Shown here: positions 7,621 through 15,812 of the stretch, in pieces
Layout of the letters: each line of letters opens with the position of its first letter
Position numbering within the stretch: the stretch's first letter is position 1
Assembly (NCBI GenBank): GCA_021738065.1
Contig: JAIPCT010000029.1
Span: 1-34,645 of the forward strand
DNA: 34,645 nt
Direction of reading: 5' to 3'
From: Burkholderiaceae bacterium
GTDB taxonomy: Bacteria > Pseudomonadota > Gammaproteobacteria > Burkholderiales > Rhodocyclaceae
The notes under the pieces: generated by a model
What the model was told of the DNA's origin: nothing
What the model saw: only the letters and a program-made list of their open reading frames with translations
The model's database searches: none
Made by a program: the position numbers and the translations under genes

Positions 7621-8916
7621 ATGAGCAAAGTGAACGCCATATTGCAAGGGACGCTGAACTGGGTCGATGAGCGTTTTCCGCTCACGGCCAACTGGAAAGC
7701 CCATCTTTCCGAATACTACGCGCCGAAGAACTTCAATTTCTGGTACTTCTTTGGTTCGCTCGCGATGCTGGTGCTGGTGATTCAAATCGTCACGGGCATC
7801 TTCCTCACCATGCACTTCAAGCCCGACGCTTCGCTGAATGCCTCCGGCGTGCCGGTGGCCTTTGCCAGCGTCGAGTACATCATGCGTGATGTGCCCTGGG
7901 GCTGGTTGATTCGCTACATGCACTCGACGGGCGCCTCGGCTTTCTTCCTCGTCGTGTATATGCACATGTTTCGCGGCATGCTCTATGGTTCTTACCGCAA
8001 GCCGCGCGAACTGATCTGGATTTTTGGCATCATCATCTTCTTGGCGCTGATGGCCGAGGCCTTCTTCGGTTACCTGTTGCCTTGGGGTCAGATGTCGTTC
8101 TGGGGCGCGCAGGTCATCGTCAATCTGTTTTCGGCGATTCCCCTGATCGGGCCGGATCTGTCGATCTGGTTGCGGGGCGACTACGTTGTCGGCGATGCAA
8201 CGCTCAACCGTTTCTTTGCTTTCCATGTCGTCGCCGTACCGATGGTGCTGCTGGGACTGGTTGCAGCGCATATCATCGCGCTGCACGAAGTCGGCTCGAA
8301 CAATCCGGACGGTATCGAGATCAAGAAGAAAAAGGACGCCAACGGCATTCCGCTCGATGGCATTCCCTTCCATCCGTATTACTCGGTCAAGGACATTGTC
8401 GGCGTCGTGGTTTTCCTCATGGTGTTTTCGATAGTGGTGTTCTTCATGCCTGAGGGCGGTGGCTACTTCCTTGAATACAACAACTTCTTCCCCGCCGACC
8501 CGCTGGTGACGCCGCCGCATATTGCGCCGGTTTGGTACTTCACACCTTATTACTCGCTGCTGCGCGCCGTGACGTATCCGCTGCTTGGCATCGATGCCAA
8601 GTTCTGGGGCGTTATCGCGATGGGTGCCGGTACGCTGATCTTCGCCTTTCTGCCTTGGCTGGATCGCAGTCCGGTCAAGTCGATCCGCTATCGCGGCCCG
8701 CTCACCAAGTGGCTGCTTTCGATCTGGGTTGTCGGGTTCTTCATCCTCGGTTTTCTTGGGACCAAGGCGCCTTCCTACGCCTTCTTCGGCGTAATTCCGG
8801 GTGCACCAGTGGCGCAAATTCTCAGCGTTTACTACTTCCTGTTTTTCTTGACAATGCCGATCTGGTCTTCGCTCGATCGCTGCAAGCCGGAACCGGACCG
8901 GGTGACAATGAAATGA
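7621..8916 (+). CDS. petB: cytochrome b of the bc1 complex
   Basis: A 431-residue multi-pass membrane protein beginning MSKVNAILQGTLNWVDERFP. An in-frame TTG at 7594 would intrude into petA, so ATG 7621 is preferred. Haem-ligand helices are visible: histidines in RYMHSTGASAFFLVVYMHMF and in FFAFHVVAVPMVLLGLVAAHI. The quinol-oxidation loop has PVWY, the proteobacterial variant of PEWY. It carries the two b haems and both quinone sites. The stop overlaps petC in ATGA. Confidence 0.97.
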   Translation: MSKVNAILQGTLNWVDERFPLTANWKAHLSEYYAPKNFNFWYFFGSLAMLVLVIQIVTGIFLTMHFKPDASLNASGVPVAFASVEYIMRDVPWGWLIRYMHSTGASAFFLVVYMHMFRGMLYGSYRKPRELIWIFGIIIFLALMAEAFFGYLLPWGQMSFWGAQVIVNLFSAIPLIGPDLSIWLRGDYVVGDATLNRFFAFHVVAVPMVLLGLVAAHIIALHEVGSNNPDGIEIKKKKDANGIPLDGIPFHPYYSVKDIVGVVVFLMVFSIVVFFMPEGGGYFLEYNNFFPADPLVTPPHIAPVWYFTPYYSLLRAVTYPLLGIDAKFWGVIAMGAGTLIFAFLPWLDRSPVKSIRYRGPLTKWLLSIWVVGFFILGFLGTKAPSYAFFGVIPGAPVAQILSVYYFLFFLTMPIWSSLDRCKPEPDRVTMK

Positions 8917-9623
8917 AGAAATTCCTTACCGCAATCCTGTTTGCACCGCTGCTGGCGTTGGCTGCAGGTCCGGAACTGCATCTTGATCGTGCACCCGACA
9001 AGGCGAACGACAAGGCGGCTTTGCAGAACGGCGCCAAAATTTTTGTGAACTATTGCCTGAACTGTCACTCGGCGTCCTACATGCGCTACAACAGGCTCAG
9101 TGACATTGGTCTGAATGAAGCGCAGATCAAGGACAACCTGCTGTTTACCGCCGACAAGGTCGGTGAGCCGATGATGATCGCGATGCAGCGTGCCGATGCC
9201 AAAGTCTGGTTTGGCGCGGCGCCTCCCGATCTGAGCGTGATCGCGCGGGCGCGTGCATCGGAGTTCGGTAGCGGCGCAGACTGGTTGTACACCTATCTGC
9301 GTACTTTCTATCGCGACGATAGCCGCCCGAGTGGTTGGAATAATGTGGTGTTTGAAAATGTGGGCATGCCGCATGTGCTCTGGGACCTGCAAGGCGACCA
9401 GATCATGGGCGAGGACCACAAGCTCAAGCTGGCCAAGCCGGGCAAGCTCAAGCCGCAGGAGTACGACGCCATGGTCGGTGACCTGGTGGCCTACCTCAAG
9501 TACATGGGTGAGCCCGTGGCCGAGTTTCGCAAGCAGCTTGGTGTGATCGTGCTGATTTTCCTGGCAGTAATCTTCGTCTTTGCGTACGCGCTGAAACGCG
9601 AGTACTGGAAAGACATCCATTAA
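8913..9623 (+). CDS. petC: cytochrome c1 of the bc1 complex
   Basis: A 236-residue protein starting at ATG 8913, overlapping the petB stop. It has a signal peptide (MKKFLTAILFAPLLALAAG), the haem c motif CLNCH (Cys48, Cys51, His52), the axial Met152 in GMPHVLW, and a C-terminal membrane anchor (VIVLIFLAVIFVFAYALKRE). It takes electrons from the Rieske centre and gives them to soluble cytochrome c. This completes a minimal three-subunit bacterial bc1 complex. Confidence 0.97.
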   Translation: MKKFLTAILFAPLLALAAGPELHLDRAPDKANDKAALQNGAKIFVNYCLNCHSASYMRYNRLSDIGLNEAQIKDNLLFTADKVGEPMMIAMQRADAKVWFGAAPPDLSVIARARASEFGSGADWLYTYLRTFYRDDSRPSGWNNVVFENVGMPHVLWDLQGDQIMGEDHKLKLAKPGKLKPQEYDAMVGDLVAYLKYMGEPVAEFRKQLGVIVLIFLAVIFVFAYALKREYWKDIH

Positions 9624-9723
9624 CTCCAATAAGTGAATGCAAATTATGGGGCATCGAGAAATGAACGCGCCGCCTGTACGCAAAGTGGTCCGTGATGCAG
9701 ACTATTCCTGGGGCACCAGCGCC

Positions 9724-10320
9724 ATGATGAATTTGTACTCCGGTACGACGTGTCCGTTCAGTCATCGCTGCCGCATCGTCTTGTACGAAAAGCAGATGGA
9801 CTTTCAGGTGATCGACGTTGATCTGTTCAACAAGCCTGAAGATATCGCGGTGATCAATCCCTACAACCGGGTGCCGGTTCTGGTTGATCGTGATCTGGTG
9901 CTTTACGAGTCGAACATCATCAATGAATACATTGATGAGCGCTTCCCTCATCCACAACTGATGCCGCCGGATCCGCAGACGCGGGCCAAAGCGAGGCAGT
10001 TGCTGTTTACGATGGAACACGAGTTGTTCAGCTACATTGATGCGCTGGAAAAGAATCTCAAGTCGGCAGACAAGTCGCGGCAGCACATGCGCGATCGCCT
10101 GACAGAGCTGGCGCCGATGTTCAACAAGCAGAAATTTCTGCTGGGCGACGATTTCTCCATGCTCGACGTGGCGATTGCTCCCCTGCTTTGGCGCCTTGAC
10201 CACTATGGCATCGATTTGCCGAAAACAGCGGCGCCGCTGATGAAGTTTGCCGAGCGCATATTTTCACGCCAGGGCTTTATCGATGCATTGACGCCGACAG
10301 AAAAGATGATGCGCCGCTAA
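9724..10320 (+). CDS. sspA: stringent starvation protein A (glutathione S-transferase fold)
   Basis: From ATG 9724 this is 198 residues, starting MMNLYSGTTCPFSHRCRIVL, the usual N-terminus of proteobacterial SspA. The frame extends upstream to ATG 9661 or 9637, but those extra residues are not typical of the family. No start has a strong Shine-Dalgarno site, so it remains open. The thioredoxin-like N-domain (NPYNRVPVLVDRDLVLYESNIINEYIDERFPH) and helical C-domain are complete. SspA binds RNA polymerase and modulates stress or stationary-phase transcription. It follows petABC and precedes sspB, a conserved arrangement. Confidence 0.92.
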   Translation: MMNLYSGTTCPFSHRCRIVLYEKQMDFQVIDVDLFNKPEDIAVINPYNRVPVLVDRDLVLYESNIINEYIDERFPHPQLMPPDPQTRAKARQLLFTMEHELFSYIDALEKNLKSADKSRQHMRDRLTELAPMFNKQKFLLGDDFSMLDVAIAPLLWRLDHYGIDLPKTAAPLMKFAERIFSRQGFIDALTPTEKMMRR

Positions 10321-10334
10321 GGCGCGTCATTTTT
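10308..10334 (+). terminator. intrinsic terminator overlapping the sspA stop codon
   Basis: GATGCGCC (10308-10315) pairs with GGCGCGTC (10321-10328) through 8 bp including one G-T pair. The loop GCTAA contains the sspA stop, and ATTTTT follows. It would reduce read-through from sspA into sspB. Confidence 0.7.
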
Positions 10335-10368
10335 GTCAAAAGCTTTGGTTCATCTCGGCGCAACGCCA

Positions 10369-10797
10369 ATGCAGTCCATCAAGCCTTACCTGATCCGCGC
10401 AATTCATGAGTGGTGCTCGGATCAGGGCTTCACGGCGTATTTGGCGGTTTCGGTAGACGCTTCGACGCGTGTTCCCCGCGAGTTCGTCAAGGATGGTGAA
10501 ATCGTCCTGAACGTGGGCTTGGAAGCAACCCAGAAGCTGCTCCTCGGCAATGAGGAAATCACTTTTCAGGCTCGTTTTGGCGGACGCTCCTTCCCTGTGG
10601 TCGTGCCCATTGAACGCGTCGCGGCGATCTATGCCAGCGAGAATGGCGAAGGCATGGCGTTTGAAGTCACCGAAAAGCCGGCCGTTGACGCTGATCTTGT
10701 AGCCCCGAAAACACCTGAAGAAGCGGGTCCAGAGCCTGTCGCGGCGCCCGCTGCGGAACGAGTATCCCGTCCGCCCTTTCTGACTCGCGTCAAGTAG
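10369..10797 (+). CDS. sspB: ClpXP protease adaptor SspB
   Basis: From ATG 10369 this is 142 residues beginning MQSIKPYLIRAIHEWCSDQG, the standard SspB start; an upstream TTG at 10333 would lie in the T-run of the sspA terminator. The folded substrate-binding domain runs to about residue 105. A Pro/Ala/Glu-rich linker and the tail RPPFLTRVK, the ClpX-docking module, follow. SspB delivers ssrA-tagged and other substrates to ClpXP. The terminator between sspA and sspB suggests separate or attenuated expression. Confidence 0.92.
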   Translation: MQSIKPYLIRAIHEWCSDQGFTAYLAVSVDASTRVPREFVKDGEIVLNVGLEATQKLLLGNEEITFQARFGGRSFPVVVPIERVAAIYASENGEGMAFEVTEKPAVDADLVAPKTPEEAGPEPVAAPAAERVSRPPFLTRVK

Positions 10798-10828
10798 GCG
10801 CGTTTTTGGCGCTGCAGCGTCGATCGAT

Positions 10829-13141
10829 TTACTTTGACTCCATTACCCAGACGCCATCCCAGTCGTCGCCGGGAGGGTGTTCAAGAAAATGATTGCAGCG
10901 CTCGATATACAACTGCGCTGATTTGTCGCGATCGTTCAGCGCCAGCACCTCGCCGAATTCGCCCTTTGCGTCCTGCCATTTCTGTTGTCGATACTTCACC
11001 AGCCCCGACTTGAAGTAGCGCAAGGCATCGATCATCTGCGGATAGCTTTCTTCCGTGTGATAGTCGAGAATTTCATGAATGGCGACAGGCTTGGTCTTGC
11101 CCTTGACCACCACCAGGTCGAGTTCCCGGCTGAAATAGGTTCCGCGCAGGGCCTTGTAGGTGAACTCGCTGATCAGGATATGCGCGCCGTACTGCTTGCA
11201 TGCGGACTCGAGCCGCGCCGCCAGGTTAACGCCGTCGCCGATGATGGTGTAGTCCATGCGTTTCTTCGAGCCGATGTTGCCCGATACCACATTGTCCGAA
11301 TTGAGCCCGATGCCGATATCGACGGGTATCTTGCCCTCGTTGAGTCGGCTGCGATTCCAGACCCCTAGTTCCTTGATCATGGCAATCGCCGCGCGCACGG
11401 CGCGGTCGGCGTCGTCGTCATGACCGACCGGGATGCCGAATGCCGCCATGATTGCATCGCCGATGAACTTGTCCAGCATGCCTTCTTCGCGCTGGATGCA
11501 ATCCACCATCAAGGTGAAATACTCGTTGAGCAAGGCCACGGTGCCCTGGGCACCCAACTGCTCCGTAATCGTTGTGAATCCGCGGACGTCGGAGAACAAC
11601 ACGGTCGCCAGCACATTCTTGCCACCCAGACTTTCCGCGCCCGAGGCCAGCATCTGATCGGCGATGCCCGGGTCCATGTAGCGCGACATGGTGGACTTGA
11701 GGCGCTTCTCGTTCGAGATGTCTTCCAGCATCAGCATCGAACCGAGACGTTTCTTCTCCATTGACAGGAGCGGCAAGGCCGTGAGGTTGACCGATAGCCT
11801 GTCCTCGCCGACGATCAGTTCGGCCTCCATGATCAGTTCGGTGGTTTGTGTTTCCGCGACGCGTTTCAGCTTTTCCGGAATCCACGCGTTGCTGCCGGAG
11901 AAGAATTCGGCAGCCGGCTTGTGCAGGATCTGTGGCGCATGCACGCGCAGAATGCGCAGCCCGGCGGCGTTGCACGTGGCGATGCGCTCGGCTTCATCGA
12001 GCGTGATCACGGCATTCGACATCGACTCCAGCATTGCCTCGTTGTAGTTCTTCATGTTCTGCACGTCGGCGAACAGCTTGGCATTCTCCAGCGCAATGGA
12101 GATCTGCGCGGTAAAGGCACGCAGCCGCGATTCGTCCTCGCTGCTGAAGGGGCCGCCGCGCTTGTTCAAGACTTGCGTCACGCCGATCACCTTGCCATGC
12201 TTGTTGGCAATCGGCACACACAAAATCGAGCGGGTGAAGTAGCCGGTCTTCTTGTCGAACGCCGGATTGAAACGCAGGTCGGCGTAGGCGTAGGGAATGT
12301 TGATGGCCTTGCCCGAACTGAACACCGCGCCGGCGATACCCAGATGATTGGGCAGGCGGATCTGCACCGATTCCAGGCCCTGGCCGACCTCCGACCACAG
12401 TTCGTTGGTTTTTTCGTCGTTGAGAAACAACGTCGAACGTTCGGCGTTGAGCAAGCGCGTTGCCTCGCCCATGACTTTTTGCAACAGAGACCCTAGCTTT
12501 ATATCCGCCGTCACTTCGGAGACGACATCGATGAACTCCATTTCCTGACGGCGTATCGCCTGCATGCGTTCGATGAATTGAGCGCTTTGCAGAGCCAGCG
12601 TGCCCTGACTGGTCATTGCTTCAAGCAGGTTGAGGTCCTGCTTGGTGAATTTTCCGCTGCGTTTGTTGAGCGTCTGCGCGACGCCGATGATTTCGCCCTT
12701 TACCGTCTTGATCGGTACGCAGAGAATATTGTGCGTGGTGAATCCGGTTTGTTCATCGATGGATCGATTGAAGCGCTTGTCCTCGTAGGCGTCGTGAATT
12801 ATCAGCGCCTCGCCGGCGGTATAGACATAGCCGGCCACGCCGCTGGTATTGAGGATGCGTATTTCGCGCTGAATGTTGCCTTGCGCGACACGGGAGTAAA
12901 GCTCGTTGGTGGCGGGATCATTGAGGAAAAGCGAGCCACGCTCGGCATTCAGTTCTGTCGTGGTCATCTCCACCAGCGCCTGAAGGACTTCGTCAAGCGT
13001 GCCGTAACCGGCCATGCGGCGCGTCACTTCAAGCAGCAGTTCCAGATGGCGCAGACGGCGGCGACCTTCCGAATCGCGTTCTGCGGGCTTTCGCTTCGAA
13101 CTGACGGGTTCACCGGTCTGGTTCATTGTGTCCTTGCTCAT
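10829..13141 (-). CDS. GAF-GAF-PAS-type class III adenylate/guanylate cyclase
   Basis: A 770-residue soluble signalling protein. Order: two GAF domains (about 40-190 and 215-365), a PAS-like segment (370-480), a class III cyclase domain (510-690), and a helical TPR-like tail. The cyclase has both metal aspartates (LFSDVRGF near 515; DKFIGDAIMAAFG near 560) and the DYTIIGDGVNLAARLE block with transition-state Asn and Arg, so it looks active and of adenylate type. Both GAF domains carry the cyclic-nucleotide-binding signature NK-x4-F-x3-D (NKRSGKFTKQD and NKRGGPFSSEDE), suggesting feedback by cAMP or cGMP. Its ATG overlaps the stop of the upstream coiled-coil gene. Confidence 0.9.
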   Translation of the reverse strand: MSKDTMNQTGEPVSSKRKPAERDSEGRRRLRHLELLLEVTRRMAGYGTLDEVLQALVEMTTTELNAERGSLFLNDPATNELYSRVAQGNIQREIRILNTSGVAGYVYTAGEALIIHDAYEDKRFNRSIDEQTGFTTHNILCVPIKTVKGEIIGVAQTLNKRSGKFTKQDLNLLEAMTSQGTLALQSAQFIERMQAIRRQEMEFIDVVSEVTADIKLGSLLQKVMGEATRLLNAERSTLFLNDEKTNELWSEVGQGLESVQIRLPNHLGIAGAVFSSGKAINIPYAYADLRFNPAFDKKTGYFTRSILCVPIANKHGKVIGVTQVLNKRGGPFSSEDESRLRAFTAQISIALENAKLFADVQNMKNYNEAMLESMSNAVITLDEAERIATCNAAGLRILRVHAPQILHKPAAEFFSGSNAWIPEKLKRVAETQTTELIMEAELIVGEDRLSVNLTALPLLSMEKKRLGSMLMLEDISNEKRLKSTMSRYMDPGIADQMLASGAESLGGKNVLATVLFSDVRGFTTITEQLGAQGTVALLNEYFTLMVDCIQREEGMLDKFIGDAIMAAFGIPVGHDDDADRAVRAAIAMIKELGVWNRSRLNEGKIPVDIGIGLNSDNVVSGNIGSKKRMDYTIIGDGVNLAARLESACKQYGAHILISEFTYKALRGTYFSRELDLVVVKGKTKPVAIHEILDYHTEESYPQMIDALRYFKSGLVKYRQQKWQDAKGEFGEVLALNDRDKSAQLYIERCNHFLEHPPGDDWDGVWVMESK

Positions 13142-13800
13142 GTACGGCGCACGGCTTCGATCTGATCACGCAATGCCTGTATCGTGTGTTGCAGCTGGAC
13201 GGTTTCGTCCGCGAACAGGGAGCGTTCGTGATTGATCGAGTTGGTCCTATCGATCTGGGACAGTTCCAGGCTTTCGCGCAGGCCGCTCACGGTCTGCCGC
13301 AGCTGCGCGATCTCGCCCTGGGCACTGACCAGAGCCACGCGCACCGCGTTGTCGGTGTCGGCGCGCGCGCGCTCCAGTTCGTCGCGCAAGGCGGTCGAGG
13401 TGGCTTTCAGCTGCTGCATTTCATTGTGGCCGGCAACGCGCTCGAGTTGAACCGCGTGATCTCGTTCGATACGCGCCCGCTCCAGTTCCTCGCGCAATGC
13501 CGCCGCGGTGTCCTTGAGCATCTGGGCTTCCTGGATGGCGGCCGCGCGTTCATGCTGTACGGCTTTTTCACGATCGATCCGGGCGCGCTCGAGCTCCTCG
13601 CGCAGGGCGCCGACCGTGGTTTTCAATTGCGAGATTTCGGCGGCATTGGCCTGGGTGATCCGCATGGTGGCAGCTTGGATTTCTGCGTGCGTCGCTTCGA
13701 GTTCGGCGCGCAGCGCCAATACCGTGCGCTTCATGTCACGTGATTCGGCCTGTGCCAAAACAAGTTCGCTTTCCAGGGTCGAGACTGCGGCGCTCATCAT
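13138..13800 (-). CDS. repetitive coiled-coil protein, partner of the cyclase
   Basis: About 220 residues from ATG 13800; the frame stays open to a TTG at 13830, and neither start has a well-placed Shine-Dalgarno. Almost the whole protein is predicted coiled coil, built from 36-residue repeats beginning ALREELERAR, ALREELERAR and ALRDELERAR, with more diverged copies GLRESLELSQ and ALRDQIEAVR. The repeats show as a 108-bp period in DNA. There is no signal peptide or membrane segment. The 4-base overlap with the cyclase gene suggests a stoichiometric partner such as a scaffold or oligomerisation subunit. No named family recognised. Confidence 0.8.
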   Translation of the reverse strand: MMSAAVSTLESELVLAQAESRDMKRTVLALRAELEATHAEIQAATMRITQANAAEISQLKTTVGALREELERARIDREKAVQHERAAAIQEAQMLKDTAAALREELERARIERDHAVQLERVAGHNEMQQLKATSTALRDELERARADTDNAVRVALVSAQGEIAQLRQTVSGLRESLELSQIDRTNSINHERSLFADETVQLQHTIQALRDQIEAVRRT

Positions 13801-13997
13801 GCAGTAAAAGACATATCTCCGGATGGACAATCAAATACCCGGAAACGGTGATTTCGGGCGCTTGCGCAGAATGGCAGTAGTTTCATGGCTTCCATCGAAC
13901 ACGCGGTATTGATAATACGCTTACCCTAGAATCTTATCAGCCATGCTTGCCGAGCAAATCGCTTTGAACCTTCCGCATCAAGTGCATTGGAAATGAC
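13801..13997. promoter_or_regulatory. divergent intergenic region between the coiled-coil gene and the flavoprotein gene
   Basis: This 197-bp AT-richer stretch must hold promoters for both directions. On the plus strand a TAGAAT at 13927-13932 could be a -10, but no good -35 matches it. A small palindrome, GTATT-GAT-AATAC (13906-13918), lies just upstream of it. No assignment is firm. Confidence 0.35.
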
Positions 13998-15284
13998 ATG
14001 AAATCATCTGGACGGCGATACTTTCTGTCGGCCGGTCTGGCGCTGGGCGCAGGCTGGATTACGCGGCCGGCATTCGCGGACATTCTGCCACGCAGCAGCG
14101 GACGCCGTGTCGTCATTGTCGGCGGAGGCTGGGGCGGATTGACGGCGGCGCGCCACCTGCGCGAGCTGGCGCCCGAGCTTGAGATCGTCCTCGTCGAACG
14201 CAATGCGGCATTTCGATCGCTGCCCCTGAGCAACAAGTGGCTGGTGGGACTGGATCGGGAAAGAGGTCTGGCAACCTACGCGGATACGGCCAGGTCCCTT
14301 GGCTGCACCCTGATCAGCGCCGACGCGACGGCGGTCGATCGCGACCGGCGCCGTGTCATCACCACACAGGGAGCTATCGACTACGACTGGCTGGTTCTGG
14401 CGGTCGGCATTCGCTATGACTATACGCCGTGGTTCGGCGACGATCGCCGCGCCATCCTTGAGGCGCGACAGAAGTATCCGGCCGGTTTTGTCGCCGATGA
14501 GCTGGATCAGCTGAAGCAGAAAATTGCCGATTTCAAGGGCGGCGACTTTGTCATGACGATTCCGCCGTCCCCGTATCGCTGCCCGCCCGCGCCCTACGAA
14601 CGGGCGGTGATGATCGCCTGGATGTTCAAGCAAAGGGGCATCAAAGCGCGATTGATTGTCGTCGATCCCGGCCCGGGCATGCAGGCCTTCAATCGCGTCT
14701 TTGCCGATCGCTATGAGGATCAGATCGTGCATTTGACCCATGCCGCGGTGAAGTCGGTCGATCCCTTCAAAAAAACAATCACCACCGAGTTCGACGCCCT
14801 GAGTTTTGATGACGGCATACTGATGCCGTCGCAGCAGGCCGCTGATCTGATATGGCAGGCCGGGTTGGTGGAACGGGGCGCGGACGGCGCGGCAAGCGGC
14901 TGGGGCGCAGTGGATCCGGTCCGCCTTCATGCCATCGATGATGATCGGGTGTTCCTGATCGGCGATCTGGTCGGCAAGGTGTCTTCGCTATTCGGTCACT
15001 ACCCCAAGAGCGGCCATCTGGCAAACCAGCTCGGGCGCATTGTTGCGCGCGAGATTGCCGGTCGCGCCCAGGGCAAGCTGCCCGAGCCGCAACTGCCGCA
15101 AAGCGTATGTCATGTATTCACCGATGTGGCGCCCATGGAACGCGTGCGCATTGATGCCAGCTTTCGAATCCGCGGCGATGGCGTGATCTCGCAAACGGTG
15201 CGTCAACACTTCGACCCCCAGCCGCGCGGTGAAGATGTCGAGTGGGCGGAGTCGATGTACGCCGATTTCCTGAAAAAGCCTTGA
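13998..15284 (+). CDS. FccB-like flavoprotein (flavocytochrome c / sulphide dehydrogenase flavin subunit family)
   Basis: A 428-residue protein with a Tat signal (SSGRRYFLSAGLALGAGW) followed by FAD motif VVIVGGGWGGLTAARHL. The region SPYRCPPAPYERA matches the first redox-active cysteine of FccB. QSVCHVF near the C-terminus aligns with the second (NTCYSL in typical FccB), so the cysteine pair that takes up sulphide appears conserved. A late FAD motif, RVFLIGDLVGK, is present. Known FccB works with a dihaem cytochrome FccA, but no cytochrome gene is adjacent. It may oxidise sulphide or another periplasmic donor. Family sure, substrate not. Confidence 0.82.
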   Translation: MKSSGRRYFLSAGLALGAGWITRPAFADILPRSSGRRVVIVGGGWGGLTAARHLRELAPELEIVLVERNAAFRSLPLSNKWLVGLDRERGLATYADTARSLGCTLISADATAVDRDRRRVITTQGAIDYDWLVLAVGIRYDYTPWFGDDRRAILEARQKYPAGFVADELDQLKQKIADFKGGDFVMTIPPSPYRCPPAPYERAVMIAWMFKQRGIKARLIVVDPGPGMQAFNRVFADRYEDQIVHLTHAAVKSVDPFKKTITTEFDALSFDDGILMPSQQAADLIWQAGLVERGADGAASGWGAVDPVRLHAIDDDRVFLIGDLVGKVSSLFGHYPKSGHLANQLGRIVAREIAGRAQGKLPEPQLPQSVCHVFTDVAPMERVRIDASFRIRGDGVISQTVRQHFDPQPRGEDVEWAESMYADFLKKP

Positions 15285-15293
15285 TGCCAGGCT

Positions 15294-15812
15294 CTAGTGG
15301 CGGGCGAAGTTGCTGGTGCTGCCGTCCGATTCCACCAGCAACGTGGTGTATGCCTCGCGGCGAATATCGCGGGCCTGCCCACCGTTGTCGAGAATAATGC
15401 AGGCGGTTTCGCAGACCGGGTTGGAAATTTCCCGCCCCGGCGTTCCGCGCGGCAGTCCGGGCACGGCAAGCCCACGAGCCACGGGCCGCTCCTTGAGCAA
15501 CAGCAGGATGTCTTCGGCCGGGACATGGCCTTCGATGAAGTAGCCGGCAACTGTGGCGGTATGCACGGATTCCAGTTCCGACGGCACATTCAGCCAGCGC
15601 TTCAGGCGTGGCATGTTGGCTGACAGGGTTTCCATCATGGTGACCTCGAAGCCGTTCTTGCGCAAATGATCGGCCCAGTCGATGCATGAAAGGCAGGGGC
15701 TGGGCGCATACAGCACAACCGCAGGCAAACCGGGCTTTTCCGCCGCCAGCGCCGCCTGTAGCGAGGCGAGGAGCAGCACGCACAGAATGGTGATGCGGCG
15801 CACGCTCAGCAT
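15294..15812 (-). CDS. DUF411 family secreted protein
   Basis: A 172-residue protein with a signal peptide (MLSVRRITILCVLLLASLQAALA). The DUF411 core reads APSPCLSCIDWADHLRKNGFEV, then HTATVAGYFIEGHVPAEDI and LLKERPVARGLAVPGLPRGTPG. DUF411 proteins are predicted metal-binding and often lie near copper-resistance genes. The usual CGCC-type motif is CLSC here, and two extra cysteines (NPVCETACIIL) lie near the C-terminus. Its start overlaps the end of the ankyrin gene by 7 bases, so the two form a minus-strand operon. It faces the flavoprotein gene across 9 bases. Confidence 0.82.
   Translation of the reverse strand: MLSVRRITILCVLLLASLQAALAAEKPGLPAVVLYAPSPCLSCIDWADHLRKNGFEVTMMETLSANMPRLKRWLNVPSELESVHTATVAGYFIEGHVPAEDILLLLKERPVARGLAVPGLPRGTPGREISNPVCETACIILDNGGQARDIRREAYTTLLVESDGSTSNFARH

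Noticed and set aside
7426-8817. Long minus-strand open frame opposite petA/petB
   Set aside because: It is antisense to clearly conserved bc1 genes, and its translation is rich in Arg, His and Gln with no family pattern, typical of a GC-rich shadow frame.
10798-10828. Bidirectional terminator between sspB and the cyclase gene
   Set aside because: Only a 10-bp palindrome (CGCTGCAGCG, 10810-10819) and a 4-bp GCGC stem around a T-run are seen; too weak to call.
13240-13720. Possible CRISPR or tandem-repeat array with 108-bp period
   Set aside because: The repeats are imperfect, in frame and encode coiled-coil heptads; there are no spacers of CRISPR size.
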